DNA of 64,000 nucleotides from Oligoflexia bacterium. Its GTDB lineage: Bacteria; Bdellovibrionota_C; UBA2361; JAFLCA01. Both the position numbers and the translations under genes were made by a program. Shown here one piece after another: positions 44,399 to 54,297 of the stretch; position 1 is the first letter of the stretch, and each line of letters opens with the position of its first letter. The notes under the pieces were generated by a model. That model had not been told where the DNA came from. It saw only the letters and a program-made list of their open reading frames with translations, and did not search any database. Location: assembly GCA_019694465.1 (NCBI GenBank), contig JAIBBV010000008.1, positions 18,086-82,085 on the forward strand, given 5' to 3'.

Positions 44399-46777
44399 AT
44401 GGCAGCAAGCGAGTGGGTTCGCGGATTCGATAGCCTGCGTATCAGTGATGTCAGCCTTGTTGGGGGCAAGAATGCATCATTAGGTGAGATGACTCATCAT
44501 CTGCGCCAGGCTGGGGTCAGGGTGCCAAGTGGCTTTGCTGTCACTACTACCGCCTTTAGAGCTTTTCTAGCTCACAACAGAATCGCTCAAAAAATAAGTG
44601 CGGCCTTGCTCAAGATCCAGCCTGGAAATCTGACCTCTTTGCGTGAGGTAGGGAGCTCGATTCGATCTTGGATTTTGGAGGGGGAATTTGAGTCACAGTT
44701 TTTAGCCGTGCTTGAAAAGGCATACTTAGAGCTGTCGCAGGGGGATCCAAACTGCTCTGTCGCTGTGCGCTCCTCCGCAACAGCCGAGGACATGGCTGAG
44801 GCCTCCTTCGCAGGGCAGCAAGAAAGTTATCTGAATTGCTGCGGTATTGAAGCGGTTAGTCAGGCTCTAAAAAAAGTGTTCGCCTCCCTCTACAATGATC
44901 GCGCCATTTCGTACCGCCTTGATAAAGGCGTGGTCGCGCCAGATTTGGCACTGTCTGCCGGTGTGCAGCGTATGATTCGGAGCGATTTGGGCTCCAGCGG
45001 AGTAGCTTTTACACTTGATACAGAATCTGGGTTCGACGAGGTCGTTTTTATTACTTCTGCCTTCGGCCTCGGTGAGGCGGTGGTGCAGGGGGCCGTTAAC
45101 CCCGATGAGTACTATGTGTATAAGCCAGCTCTGCGCGCTTCACGACGCAGTATCATTAGGCGTCAACTAGGCTCAAAGCTGATTAAAACTGTCTTCTGTG
45201 ACAGCGCTACTTCTGGCGCTTACGTAAAAACTGTAGCAACAACTCCGACTGAGCAGAGCTCGTTCTCACTGAGTGATAAACAGGTTGAGGAGCTCGCACG
45301 TTGTGCATTGCTAATCGAAAAGCACTACGGTCGCCCTATGGACATAGAATGGGGGCGCGATGGAGTAGATGGCCTACTTTACATACTACAGGCGCGTCCT
45401 GAGACGGTGAGTTCTTGCGCGCCCAAAGTGGAAACACTTCAGCGCTACTCAATCAGAGAAAAGTCGAGAATCTTGGTGCGAGGTCGTGCGATAGGTCAGA
45501 AAGTGGGGCAAGGGCCCGTCTGTACGCTGAAGGAGGCCAAGCAAATGGGGCAATTCAAAGCGGGCGATGTCTTAGTCACCGATATGACTGACCCAGATTG
45601 GGAGCCAATAATGAAAATCGCATCTGCGATTGTGACCAATCGTGGCGGCCGGACTTGTCATGCTGCAATTATCGCGCGCGAGCTAGGCATCCCAGCGGTC
45701 GTGGGCTGTGAGGATGCAACTGAGATGTTGAAATCTGGAACTCAAGTTACAGTTTCATGCGCGGAGGGTGACACGGGGCTTGTGTACGACGGAATCCTGC
45801 CGGTTGAGGTTACCTCAGTTGAGCTTGGCTCACTACCACCAACCCCGGTAAAAATTTCGATGAATGTGGCTAACCCTGAGCTCGCTTTCCAATTTCGTCG
45901 ATTACCAAATACTGGGGTTGGCTTAGCGCGAGTGGAGTTCATTATCGCGCGTGGTATTGGAGTTCACCCACGCGCATGCTTGGAATATTCCTCTTTATCG
46001 CCTGAACTAAAGGCGCGTGTTGAGCAATGCAGCGCCGGCTATAAGGATCCGGTCGAGTTTTATACAGAGAAGTTGGCTGAGGGGGTGGCGACAATTGGGG
46101 CAGCTTTTTATCCCAAGCCCGTAATCGTGCGACTTTCTGACTTTAAGTCGAACGAGTATCGTGGGCTTTTGGGGGGAGAGCTTTTTGAGCCACAAGAAGA
46201 GAATCCCATGATTGGATTTCGTGGTGCTTCGCGCTACGTGTCGGAGTCGTTCCATGACTCGTTCGCATTAGAGTGCGCCGCCATCCGTAGAGTGCGTGAT
46301 GAGATTGGGCTTACAAACGTAGAAGTAATGATTCCCTTCGTGCGCACGGTGGCGGAGGCGGGCCAGGTTATCGAAGTCTTAAAGCGCAATGGTCTTGAAC
46401 GAGGTAAGAATGGGCTACGCGTCATTATGATGTGTGAGATCCCCTCGAATGCCATTTTAGCTGAGAATTTCTTAGAGCTGTTTGACGGATTTTCAATCGG
46501 GTCTAATGATATGACGCAGCTTACGCTGGCGCTTGATAGAGACTCTGGAATTGTAGCTAGCCTTTTTGATGAGCGAAACCCAGCGGTCAAAGCCATGCTA
46601 AGTATGGCCATTCGCGCCTGCCGCAAGCATAAGAAGTACATCGGGATATGCGGACAGGGACCTTCAGATTATCCTGACTTCGCTGAGTGGCTGGTGAAGG
46701 AGGGCATAGATTCTGTGTCGCTTAATCCCGATACTGTGCTCGATACTTGGCTTTATTTGGCGAGAGCCGCGTCTTAG
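44399..46777 (+). CDS. ppsA: Phosphoenolpyruvate synthase
   Basis: This 792-residue enzyme converts pyruvate and ATP to PEP, AMP and phosphate for gluconeogenesis. It has an N-terminal ATP-binding domain ([25 protein letters not shown]), a swivelling domain with the phospho-His in [21 protein letters not shown], and a C-terminal PEP-binding barrel ending in [17 protein letters not shown] with the catalytic Cys. Thr in RTCHA is the usual PpsR target. I chose ATG 44399 over TTG 44381. Confidence 0.96.
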   Translation: MAASEWVRGFDSLRISDVSLVGGKNASLGEMTHHLRQAGVRVPSGFAVTTTAFRAFLAHNRIAQKISAALLKIQPGNLTSLREVGSSIRSWILEGEFESQFLAVLEKAYLELSQGDPNCSVAVRSSATAEDMAEASFAGQQESYLNCCGIEAVSQALKKVFASLYNDRAISYRLDKGVVAPDLALSAGVQRMIRSDLGSSGVAFTLDTESGFDEVVFITSAFGLGEAVVQGAVNPDEYYVYKPALRASRRSIIRRQLGSKLIKTVFCDSATSGAYVKTVATTPTEQSSFSLSDKQVEELARCALLIEKHYGRPMDIEWGRDGVDGLLYILQARPETVSSCAPKVETLQRYSIREKSRILVRGRAIGQKVGQGPVCTLKEAKQMGQFKAGDVLVTDMTDPDWEPIMKIASAIVTNRGGRTCHAAIIARELGIPAVVGCEDATEMLKSGTQVTVSCAEGDTGLVYDGILPVEVTSVELGSLPPTPVKISMNVANPELAFQFRRLPNTGVGLARVEFIIARGIGVHPRACLEYSSLSPELKARVEQCSAGYKDPVEFYTEKLAEGVATIGAAFYPKPVIVRLSDFKSNEYRGLLGGELFEPQEENPMIGFRGASRYVSESFHDSFALECAAIRRVRDEIGLTNVEVMIPFVRTVAEAGQVIEVLKRNGLERGKNGLRVIMMCEIPSNAILAENFLELFDGFSIGSNDMTQLTLALDRDSGIVASLFDERNPAVKAMLSMAIRACRKHKKYIGICGQGPSDYPDFAEWLVKEGIDSVSLNPDTVLDTWLYLARAAS

Positions 46778-46904
46778 TCCTTCGTAACTAGTGCACTCAG
46801 ATTAGCTGCGCAAACTTACTGGATGAAAGAATTCATCTTTCGCAAATTTCAATTTTGATCATTAATAGGGAAGTAGGATTTTTCTGCGGGTTTTAGGCAT
46901 CGCT

Positions 46905-47546
46905 GTGCCATACCAAAAGCAGTCCCGTCCTAATCTTTTCGTCCTTGCCTCCTCTTCAAAAGAAGATAAGCCTCTATCGTCGCCCAATCAGACGGGCAAG
47001 ATTCATTTTAATGGTATTTATTTTGCGTCCGTTGCAGAAGCCGTGTGCGGCCAAATGCTGGAGTTGTTTGTGCCTGGCTTTGCCATTCGCTATGGGGAGA
47101 CATTCCAGATCTCTATAGGCTCTGGACGTAGCGTGGATTTTCTTGTGCAAGGTGTACTGGTGGAGTTTCACGGGGTTCGCTTTAGGCCCGAGCGCAGAAG
47201 ATACGGGGACTTCACAGGGGCCCGGCAGTTTCAGCACTTCCGCCGACAAATGCGGAGAAGTGGAAGAAATAGATGGAGAAGGGCGCGCGTTCTCGAGGAG
47301 GCGCGTCGAGAGATGACGCAAAATTACTATCATCGCCGCTGCTCACATATTAAGGAGTCGCTTGAACACGGAACAAGGGAGTTAGTGGTGGCAACGACCT
47401 GCGATGAATTCTATGATTTTGTGATCCGACGCTTTAATAGAGAGTTTTGCCCGACCCGCTATGAGTTTCGTGAAATCTTCTTCTCCATGATAAAAGTGGT
47501 CGTAAGGCAGAACTTCTCTCCAGCCGCACAGCGCAGGAGGGCTTAG
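46905..47546 (+). CDS. Hypothetical protein with a possible PD-(D/E)XK nuclease core
   Basis: This 213-residue basic protein starts with GTG. The segment FASVAEAVCGQMLELFVPGF, then GRSVDFLVQGVLVEFHGVRF, matches the Glu...Asp...Glu-X-(Lys/His) spacing of restriction-endonuclease-like folds, followed by an Arg-rich helix and TRELVVATTCDEFYDFVIRR. The lysine of EXK would be His. No Shine-Dalgarno is visible, and no methylase or other partner lies nearby. The nuclease idea is low to moderate in strength. It could simply be a nucleic-acid-binding protein. Confidence 0.6.
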   Translation: MPYQKQSRPNLFVLASSSKEDKPLSSPNQTGKIHFNGIYFASVAEAVCGQMLELFVPGFAIRYGETFQISIGSGRSVDFLVQGVLVEFHGVRFRPERRRYGDFTGARQFQHFRRQMRRSGRNRWRRARVLEEARREMTQNYYHRRCSHIKESLEHGTRELVVATTCDEFYDFVIRRFNREFCPTRYEFREIFFSMIKVVVRQNFSPAAQRRRA

Positions 47547-47782
47547 CGGTCGTGGCTGCCACATGTTTTTTGAACTGTAGCTGTGTAACATGAGAGCATA
47601 TCTTCCACCCGCTCAGCTTTTCTTATTAACTATCTGAAAACGCTATCTAATTTCTTGCCCCGGAAGGAAACCACTAATCGAATCAGCGGCATAACTTAAT
47701 TAGAGGGGTGCCGTAGCTGTATAGCCTCATAGTTAGCAGCTACTGAGTATTGGAAGGTTCGGTAAGTACAGGGATTAGTGAC

Positions 47783-48817
47783 ATGAAAAGTCTTTCATTC
47801 CGGCGATTAATTTTAGGGTTCTTTCTGGCATTCGCCTTAGTGTTTGTTGCCACTCCACAAGAAACCCACGCGCAGCAACAAAATGTTAGTATTCAGACAA
47901 TCTGCGGAACTCTTAACGCTTCCTGGCCAGACATCGCGCAAGTTTGGGCGCAGATATTGGCGCTTGTTAACTCAGCGCTGCAGCAGCTGTTGCAGGTGGG
48001 AGTAGGGGTTAATATCGGAAATATCCTGCAGTGCTTACCTAACATAAATATTCAGCTACCAAATATTGATCTGTCAGCCTGCTTCCAATTCAATATACAG
48101 GCATCGTGTAACTTTAATGCGCAGCTGCCTAACCTTCAGCAGTGTTTGCAGACTGCGCTTTCAAGCCTACAGCAGTTTTTGCAGCAGCTTAATATCAACA
48201 TTAATATGAACAGCCTCCTGCAGTGCTTAAGCGGGCTGATCAACGTAAATATTACTATCCCTGATTTGCTCAATATATTAAATGGATTGCTTAATCAGAT
48301 TTTGGGTCTCCTTAATAGCTTGAGTGCTTCGATTTCCTGGTATTCCAATGTGTTCCAGTTCTTCCTACAGTTTTGCCAGGGCTATAATGCCAACGGTGGC
48401 TTCAATGCCGGCGCTGGCTGCGGGCTAGGTGGAAGTGCAGGCTGCTCGTACAGCGGCTCAACTAGCGGGGGCAATGGAAGCCTAAATCTAAATCTTAATC
48501 CATTCGGCTGTAATGGTGGGACAAGTCCAATGGTGCTTGGTGCTACAGCAGCTTCAACGGCCACTGCCGACATTGAAGTCTGGGCTGAAGTCTTCTCGAG
48601 CAAGGGCAAGAAGATTTCGACCAGGCGCTTGGATTGTTCGGGTGAGAAGTGCTCAAAGAAACTTAAGTTCTCATCTGCCAGCACTAAAAAATATGGCAAG
48701 GGGGTTAACGTAACCTACTCCGTATTTAAGTCTGGTGGTAATGGCACTTCCAGCAGCTTGCCAACAGACCGGCTACCAGTTGCGCAAGTTAACGCCAAGT
48801 CCGTGTCGTTCGATTAG
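47783..48817 (+). CDS. Secreted Gln/Asn/Leu-rich repeat protein
   Basis: This 344-residue protein starts at ATG 47783 (AGGG 10 bases upstream). It has a signal peptide (LILGFFLAFALVFVATPQET, cleavage near HAQ). Residues 35-205 are irregular repeats built from LLQCL/LQQCLQ and NINI/NVNI units, with cysteines at regular places. A Gly/Ser/Cys-rich linker and a C-terminal beta domain (TADIEVWAEVFSSKGKKIS) with a Cys pair follow. The composition resembles aggregation-prone or amyloid-like surface proteins. The family is not recognised. Confidence 0.75.
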   Translation: MKSLSFRRLILGFFLAFALVFVATPQETHAQQQNVSIQTICGTLNASWPDIAQVWAQILALVNSALQQLLQVGVGVNIGNILQCLPNINIQLPNIDLSACFQFNIQASCNFNAQLPNLQQCLQTALSSLQQFLQQLNININMNSLLQCLSGLINVNITIPDLLNILNGLLNQILGLLNSLSASISWYSNVFQFFLQFCQGYNANGGFNAGAGCGLGGSAGCSYSGSTSGGNGSLNLNLNPFGCNGGTSPMVLGATAASTATADIEVWAEVFSSKGKKISTRRLDCSGEKCSKKLKFSSASTKKYGKGVNVTYSVFKSGGNGTSSSLPTDRLPVAQVNAKSVSFD

Positions 48818-48852
48818 ACTTAGTGCCAGCGTAACAAAAATGCCCTAGGTAA

Positions 48853-48911
48853 GCTTAACGGGCTATTATTGCGAGCCAAGCAATCCGGTTCACTATACTA
48901 TGCACTCTTAA
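48853..48911 (+). repeat. Dispersed intergenic repeat copy (plus orientation)
   Basis: This copy reads CTTAACGGGCTATTATTGCG, then AGCCAAGCAATCCGGTTCAC, and ends TGCACTCTTAAT. GCGTAACAAAAATGCCCTAG just before it resembles the arm of the 43322-43463 element. Confidence 0.7.
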
Positions 48912-49016
48912 TGTCAAGTTCGTCCATTTTTAGATGGGCTGTGGATAAGCGCTGACCTGAAGTGTAGAAATCTACCTTGGATGAGGCAAGCGAGGTTAGC
49001 TCGGTCGTGAGGCAGT

Positions 49017-49078
49017 ATTATAGCGAGTGACAGAAATCCGTAGCGAAATTCTTTGTGGTAGTAATCACTCGCTATAAT
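49017..49078. repeat. 14-bp inverted repeat with 34-bp loop
   Basis: ATTATAGCGAGTGA (49017-49030) pairs perfectly with TCACTCGCTATAAT (49065-49078). It lies in the 382-bp gap between the Gln-rich protein and nadD, 3' to both. It may be a bidirectional terminator, although neither side has a clear T-run. The rest of the gap holds only the repeat copy at 48853. Confidence 0.6.
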
Positions 49079-49199
49079 GCCGACCAGCGGGAGGCTAGAC
49101 GACAAATAGTAAATGACCCAATAAAAATAGGCCTTTAGTCGAGAAAGAGAAGCACCGCTTGTGCTATTGGGACAATTCGCATTCGGCTACGCCTTTCAG

Positions 49200-49802
49200 T
49201 CATTTATTATAGGCGTAGATCGCGTGTTCGTTTATGTAGCTTCGTACGCCAGGGCTAAGTAGCCCACTAGTATCTTGATCCGTTGCAATTAGCTCGCGAA
49301 TTTTAGTACTTGATGCACTTGATAGGGCTGCATTCGTGACTTCAATCATGCGAACGTTGGCTGGGCATTGTGTAGGCAAAATATCGTAGCCTGGGCGAGG
49401 GTAGGCCAAGAAGCTAGTCTCTCGCATTAGTCGCGCGGAGTCCTTCCATGTCTGCAAATGAGGAATGTTGTCGGCCCCAATGACCCAGCTGAATGTGTGT
49501 TGGGGGTACTGCTTCTTGATATAGTCTAAAAAATCTATGGTAAACGATGTGGGCAGATCTCCATTTACTTGTGCATCTTCTATTTTGATACTGGTTTGCC
49601 CCGGGAAGGCCTCACTTAGCGCAATCTTTAGCATTGCAAGCCGCGCTTCCGCTGTTGCATGCCATGCCTTATCTGGGCGGTCTGCGCTTGGCACGCACCA
49701 GACCTGCTCGCAAAGTTTTGATTTTAGTAAAGCTGAAATAACAAGGGTATGACCTGTGTGCGGAGGATCGAAAGCTCCGCCAAATAGCGCGATTGAAGCC
49801 AT
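49200..49802 (-). CDS. nadD: Nicotinate-mononucleotide adenylyltransferase
   Basis: This 200-residue nucleotidyltransferase makes deamido-NAD from NaMN and ATP. It shows ALFGGAFDPPHTGH (GxFDPxHxGH), a WVIGADN loop and SSASSTKIRE (the ISST-like motif that binds ATP). The length is typical. It is monocistronic. A nadE partner is not in this window. Confidence 0.92.
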   Translation of the reverse strand: MASIALFGGAFDPPHTGHTLVISALLKSKLCEQVWCVPSADRPDKAWHATAEARLAMLKIALSEAFPGQTSIKIEDAQVNGDLPTSFTIDFLDYIKKQYPQHTFSWVIGADNIPHLQTWKDSARLMRETSFLAYPRPGYDILPTQCPANVRMIEVTNAALSSASSTKIRELIATDQDTSGLLSPGVRSYINEHAIYAYNK

Positions 49803-50015
49803 ACTAGAGCAGTTCCGGAAAAAAGCTGAAATCCCTCGTCGTCGCTCGGGATAGCTGTTATGCGGATATTGCCACGTGATTTCCGTACAGCAGCTAATTG
49901 ACTGTAGCTGAAAAGTCTCGCCAATAAAACACTCTTGGTTCTGGCTCAGATCTCAAATTTAAGGACTGTTGAGTGACTCTGATAGTTGAAGTGTCGCAAT
50001 CTCAGCCGGAACAGG

Positions 50016-51764
50016 TTAGGCAAACTCACTGCCATCATCGGATTCGGGATCGGGCGTAATTTCTAGGGTAGCACGAAAGCCGGCGGCCTTACCGCTGTTG
50101 CCCAAAAATGTGTAGGCATCGGCTAGGAGACTCATCAGGTGAATTTTTTCTGAAACCGGAGTTTGCTCCGCACTAAGGGCATATCCCAAAGCGCGCTCCC
50201 CATATTTGACTGCAGCTTGATAATCGGCCGACTCAAACTCCAGTTTACATAAGGCAGTCAGTGTCTGTAGCAGGCCACGCAATGGCACCTCTCGCTCCGG
50301 TTGATCCAGGATTCTTAGAGCGGCTTCAAGCTTTGCCCGTTGCTCCTCTGGGGATCTGCCCTCGAATCCAAGCAGTCTGGCCTGTTGTAGTAGGCAGTGT
50401 CCAAGGGCTGTAGTTTCTGACCCAACGTGGGAGGGGCGTAGCAGGTGTTCCACTTCATTTAGTAGGTGTAAGCTACGCGTTGGGTCTTGTCGCATGAGAG
50501 CGCCTGCAAGATTGAACATACACTGCGCAATTTGGAACGGCTGCAATTCTGGTGTCCACTCAGCTTGGGCTAATTCGAGGGCCCTACTAAAGTGCTGGGT
50601 AGCTTTGTCCCATTCAGAACTTGACTGTGCAAGTTCGCCCTGAATAGACCAATAGCGAACGACTTGTGGCCCCCAGCCATCTGCTGCAGGAGGGTTAATT
50701 CTTTCAAGCAGTGACTTGGCCCGCTTGATCTCGCCAATCCCTTTTAGAAGTTCGATGCCCCGAAATTTGCATTCGCGAGTAAATGCCTCATCGGCTTCAA
50801 TCAAAAACATTTCAGCAGCAAAAGCTGCCTCTAATGCCTCTTCGACCTCGCGTTTTGGGACGCCAAGCGCCTGGAGAAGCTCAGCTTGCGTGAATTTCAG
50901 CCTAACTCTAGCGATGTTAGCACTTTCAGAAGAATCAGCAGCTAGTTCCTGCTCAGCTCGGGCCAGGTATTTTTGGCATTGTTTCCGGTTGCCCTGCCAA
51001 CACAAAATTTCAGCCATTCGTGTGGATATAGCTGAAAGCTCGAGTGCGGGAGCCCCCTCGATCTCCTCCAACAAATCGTGTGCGTTGTCGTACACGGAAA
51101 GTGCGCGATCATAGTAGTGATGCGAGACAAGTATGCCCGCAAGACTACTCCACAGCCTGTAAAGGTCGGTAGATGGAAGCCCAGCCCGCTCCAACTGTTC
51201 GAACAATTCTTCGCGCAGTTTATCGGCGGCTTCATTATTTCCAGCGCGCTCAAGCGCGACTGAAAGCGAAAATCCAATGTGGAAATAAATTGGTTTATTA
51301 CCTAGGCCTATTGTCATTACTGTATCTAGAGATTTTTGGAGAGCTTCTACTGCTGAGGTGGCGTCAGCATTATTGAGATGCACTTGCGCAATATCTGCGT
51401 AAACACTGGCGAGCTCTTCATCGGGCTGAGAGTGCTTAAGTTTTAAGGTTAAGTATTCTTGATAATACTCCAAAGCCTTGGAAAGCTTTCCCCCTTCACG
51501 AGAGCTCTCAGCTGCCATAAGGCAAGAGTTTAGAACTCTTGGATCGCCCAGATCAAAATGCTGTCGCGCGAAAGAATAGGCCTGTAAAGCAGTGCTGGTA
51601 GCTGTGTCAAAATTGCGCAGGGCGTAGGCAGTCTTGGCGGAGCGCGCCAGCGCCTGCCAAGCTGAGTTCAAGTCAGTGACAGGGGAGCTGTCAGGCGGCT
51701 GGTTTGAGTGGCGAGCACTTCCGGCACCTTCTGGGGATGGATCTGGTGGTTGTGGGGACGGCAC
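50016..51764 (-). CDS. Tetratricopeptide-repeat protein
   Basis: This 582-residue cytoplasmic protein is almost entirely helical TPR-like repeats of 34-42 residues (for example AFSFARQHFDLGDPRVLNSC, ADIAQVHLNNADATSAVEAL, AAVKYGERALGYALSAEQTP). The first 30 residues are Pro/Ser-rich and disordered, and the tail is acidic (DPESDDGSEFA). There is no signal peptide and no enzymatic domain. It is probably a protein-protein scaffold. The partner is unknown. Confidence 0.85.
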   Translation of the reverse strand: MPSPQPPDPSPEGAGSARHSNQPPDSSPVTDLNSAWQALARSAKTAYALRNFDTATSTALQAYSFARQHFDLGDPRVLNSCLMAAESSREGGKLSKALEYYQEYLTLKLKHSQPDEELASVYADIAQVHLNNADATSAVEALQKSLDTVMTIGLGNKPIYFHIGFSLSVALERAGNNEAADKLREELFEQLERAGLPSTDLYRLWSSLAGILVSHHYYDRALSVYDNAHDLLEEIEGAPALELSAISTRMAEILCWQGNRKQCQKYLARAEQELAADSSESANIARVRLKFTQAELLQALGVPKREVEEALEAAFAAEMFLIEADEAFTRECKFRGIELLKGIGEIKRAKSLLERINPPAADGWGPQVVRYWSIQGELAQSSSEWDKATQHFSRALELAQAEWTPELQPFQIAQCMFNLAGALMRQDPTRSLHLLNEVEHLLRPSHVGSETTALGHCLLQQARLLGFEGRSPEEQRAKLEAALRILDQPEREVPLRGLLQTLTALCKLEFESADYQAAVKYGERALGYALSAEQTPVSEKIHLMSLLADAYTFLGNSGKAAGFRATLEITPDPESDDGSEFA

Positions 51765-52038
51765 CGCTACTCCTTACGACAATGCTTAATGGTATCTGAA
51801 ACTTATGTCCTATTCAAAACTAGATTTGGCTACAAGGCGCGGCTTAAGTTGAGTTATCTATTCAATAATATTGTGTATTTTTTTAGCCATTCGAATAATT
51901 CTTGTGCCCATAGCGTCCAGTTATAATGCGGTACTGATCATTGATTTCATAGTCGGTAACCTTCTGGTTGCTAAGCAAGTGATGCGTTGTCTGCCAGTCC
52001 GCTTGGCAGAGTACATTTCTACTTTTAAGAGTCGTTGC

Positions 52039-52665
52039 ATGGCCGATTTTGTAATGAAGCATTCCAAGTCGTGTTTAAGAGCATATGCGGTTTTGTCTAC
52101 ACTAATATGTGCAGCGATTTATCCATCTTCTACTTTCGCAAGCGATAAAACTTTGTGGAACCTCCCAAAAGTATTGAGTGATGAAAATACCAAGGTTGTT
52201 TTCAGTGTAGATACAACTTGGCACACCGTACACGGGAAGACAGGCGGGATAGCGGGAAGAGCTTGGCTACAAGACAACAAAGATCCATCATCAGTAAAGG
52301 CTGAGGTTAAGCTGCCAGTGCGACTCTTCAACACAGACAGCGAAAGCAGGGATAAGCGCCTTAGGGAGGTTATGGCAGAGTCAGCATTCCCAGAGGTTGT
52401 ACTAAGAATTGATAGCCTGGATGGAAAATGTATCCCAGAGAAAGTAGCGCTGGAAGCTTGCCAAGGTGTGATCAGTGGAAGCCTGGCTATTCATGGACTT
52501 ATTCGCGAGGTGCGCCTACCGTACGCTATACGGCGTGACGGAGAAACTTATAAAGTTAGTGGTGATTTTACTTTTGAATGGGCTGCCTTCGATGTCGAAG
52601 ACCCCTCAATACTTATTGCTCACGTCGACAAGAATGTTGCCGTCCACTATGAGTTATCTCTATGA
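52039..52665 (+). CDS. YceI-domain protein (periplasmic lipid-binding fold)
   Basis: From ATG 52039 (or 52054) the protein starts with a signal peptide (KSCLRAYAVLSTLICAAIYP, cleavage near TFA-S). A YceI beta-barrel follows: KVVFSVDTTWHTVHGKTGG, FPEVVLRIDSL, VISGSLAIHGLIREVRLP and FTFEWAAFDVEDPSILI. An in-frame start at 51871 would add 56 implausible residues. YceI proteins hold isoprenoid-like lipids. It overlaps the type III PKS start by 4 bp (52662-52665), so it may carry the lipid product or precursor of that pathway. Confidence 0.85.
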   Translation: MADFVMKHSKSCLRAYAVLSTLICAAIYPSSTFASDKTLWNLPKVLSDENTKVVFSVDTTWHTVHGKTGGIAGRAWLQDNKDPSSVKAEVKLPVRLFNTDSESRDKRLREVMAESAFPEVVLRIDSLDGKCIPEKVALEACQGVISGSLAIHGLIREVRLPYAIRRDGETYKVSGDFTFEWAAFDVEDPSILIAHVDKNVAVHYELSL

Positions 52666-53711
52666 GCCGCATCACGCAGGTGAGAATTGCTCTGCCGGCC
52701 TACAAGTATTCACCCTCAGAAATACTGTCAGCAACTAGCCACTGGCTTATGAGTGAATCGCATGAGCGTGAGTTGTTTGAGCGATTCGTAAGTTCATCCC
52801 GCATCACCAGTCGCTACTTTGTGCTCCCTGTCCAAGAAATTCTGCAGCAGCGTTCGAATGCGCGCCGGGCGACTATTTTCGCTGAGCACGGTACTGTGCT
52901 TAGTATGCGCGCTGCAGAGGCGACGCTCAAAGCTGGGCGAGTGCACCCGACCGAGGTTAGTGATCTTATCTTCACTTCTTGCAGCGTGCCTACAATTCCG
53001 GCAATTGATACGCGTGTAGTGAATGAATTGGGAATCTCCCCAACCGTAAGGCGAATTCCTGTGTATCAACATGGATGTGCTGGTGGGGCAGTTGGATTGA
53101 CGCTGGCATGCTCTATTAATCGTGGCAGCACTCTATTGTTGGCAACCGAACTTTGCTCGCTAGTATTTCAAGCCTCCGATTTTAGCGGGGGCAATTTAGT
53201 TGGTTCAGCTTTGTTTGGGGATGGTGCCGCTGGTGTGCTCATCCAAGCGCACGGTGCTGGGCTTGAGATGTTGGCGTGTGAGTCTTACCTTATTCCAAAT
53301 AGCGATGACATGATGGGCTATGACATCAAAGATGATGGCGCGCACTTGAGACTAAAGCGTGAATTGCCCATGGTCCTTGCGAATGAGGCTCCGCAGCGTA
53401 TCCATGAATTTTTGAAAGGGTGTGGACTAGAGGTGGAAGAGGTGAGTGCCTGGTTAATTCATCCGGGTGGAGTGAAGATTCTAGAGGCCTTGGAGTCAGC
53501 CTTATCGATTCAGCGACCCCGCTCGAGATATGCTTGGGATGTGCTAGCTAAATTTGGAAACATGTCTTCGGCCACAATTTTATTTGTACTAAATGAGTAC
53601 CTTAATTCGGGCCAGGCTCGAGCTGGGGAGCGGGTGATGCTGGTCGGGGTTGGCCCAGGTTTAACCCTGGAGCTTGGTCTGTTCGAGTACAAGAGTGGTG
53701 AGCCACACTGA
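52662..53711 (+). CDS. Type III polyketide synthase (chalcone-synthase-like)
   Basis: This 349-residue enzyme has the full catalytic triad: Cys139 in VYQHGCAGGAVG, His267 in WLIHPGG and Asn300 in KFGNMSSATI. GSALFGDGAAGVLI and the C-terminal GVGPGLTLELGLF are also standard. Bacterial members extend long acyl-CoA starters with malonyl-CoA to make alkylresorcinols or alkylpyrones. It is translationally coupled to the YceI gene before and to the methyltransferase after. The lipid starter is inferred from this context. Confidence 0.95.
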   Translation: MSRITQVRIALPAYKYSPSEILSATSHWLMSESHERELFERFVSSSRITSRYFVLPVQEILQQRSNARRATIFAEHGTVLSMRAAEATLKAGRVHPTEVSDLIFTSCSVPTIPAIDTRVVNELGISPTVRRIPVYQHGCAGGAVGLTLACSINRGSTLLLATELCSLVFQASDFSGGNLVGSALFGDGAAGVLIQAHGAGLEMLACESYLIPNSDDMMGYDIKDDGAHLRLKRELPMVLANEAPQRIHEFLKGCGLEVEEVSAWLIHPGGVKILEALESALSIQRPRSRYAWDVLAKFGNMSSATILFVLNEYLNSGQARAGERVMLVGVGPGLTLELGLFEYKSGEPH

Positions 53712-54292
53712 TGAAACTTTCGTTCGCAGTTTTCTATTTTGCACTGGTTGCTTTGTGCGCATTGCAGCGTCTATATGAGCTAAAGCTCTCTACGCAAAAC
53801 CAAATGCAGCTTCGTAAGAATGGATTCGCACGTTTGCCAGAACAAAAGGTATTTGGCGTAATGCTTGCCGTTCACGTGCTTTGGTTTCCTGCCATGTTAC
53901 TTGAGTTTATGTATGCACCACTGACAGTTCCTAATGTGCTTGCACAACTTGCGCTTGGCCTTTTTGCGCTGGCGCAGGCGCTTAGGTTCTGGGTAATCGT
54001 GACACTTAGAGAGCACTGGAATATCGCGGTTATGGGGGGCGGAGTAAATCTTAGCTTTGTAACTAACGGCCCGTATGCCTGGATTCGGCATCCAAATTAT
54101 CTAGCGGTGATTGTTGAGCTCGCTTGTCTGCCACTTGCTGGCGGCGCACTCAGAACTGCCTTGGCATTTAGTGCCTTAAACGCAATCGTGCTGTGGAGAA
54201 GAATGGCGGTGGAGGAGCAGCAGTTGATGCTGCGTCAAGGCTATGCGGGCGCCATGGCAAATAAGGCTCGGCTTGTGCCAGGAATCTGGTGA
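53711..54292 (+). CDS. ICMT-like membrane methyltransferase (polyketide tailoring)
   Basis: This 193-residue membrane protein resembles isoprenylcysteine carboxyl methyltransferases. It has four or five hydrophobic segments, the cofactor motif GPYAWIRHPNYLAVIVELA, and ALNAIVLWRRMAVEEQQL near the end. Homologues next to type III PKSs (SrsB, BpsB) O-methylate alkylresorcinols or pyrones. Its ATG shares a base with the PKS stop (TGATG), so the pair is coupled. Confidence 0.9.
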   Translation: MKLSFAVFYFALVALCALQRLYELKLSTQNQMQLRKNGFARLPEQKVFGVMLAVHVLWFPAMLLEFMYAPLTVPNVLAQLALGLFALAQALRFWVIVTLREHWNIAVMGGGVNLSFVTNGPYAWIRHPNYLAVIVELACLPLAGGALRTALAFSALNAIVLWRRMAVEEQQLMLRQGYAGAMANKARLVPGIW

Positions 54293-54297
54293 ACGTG

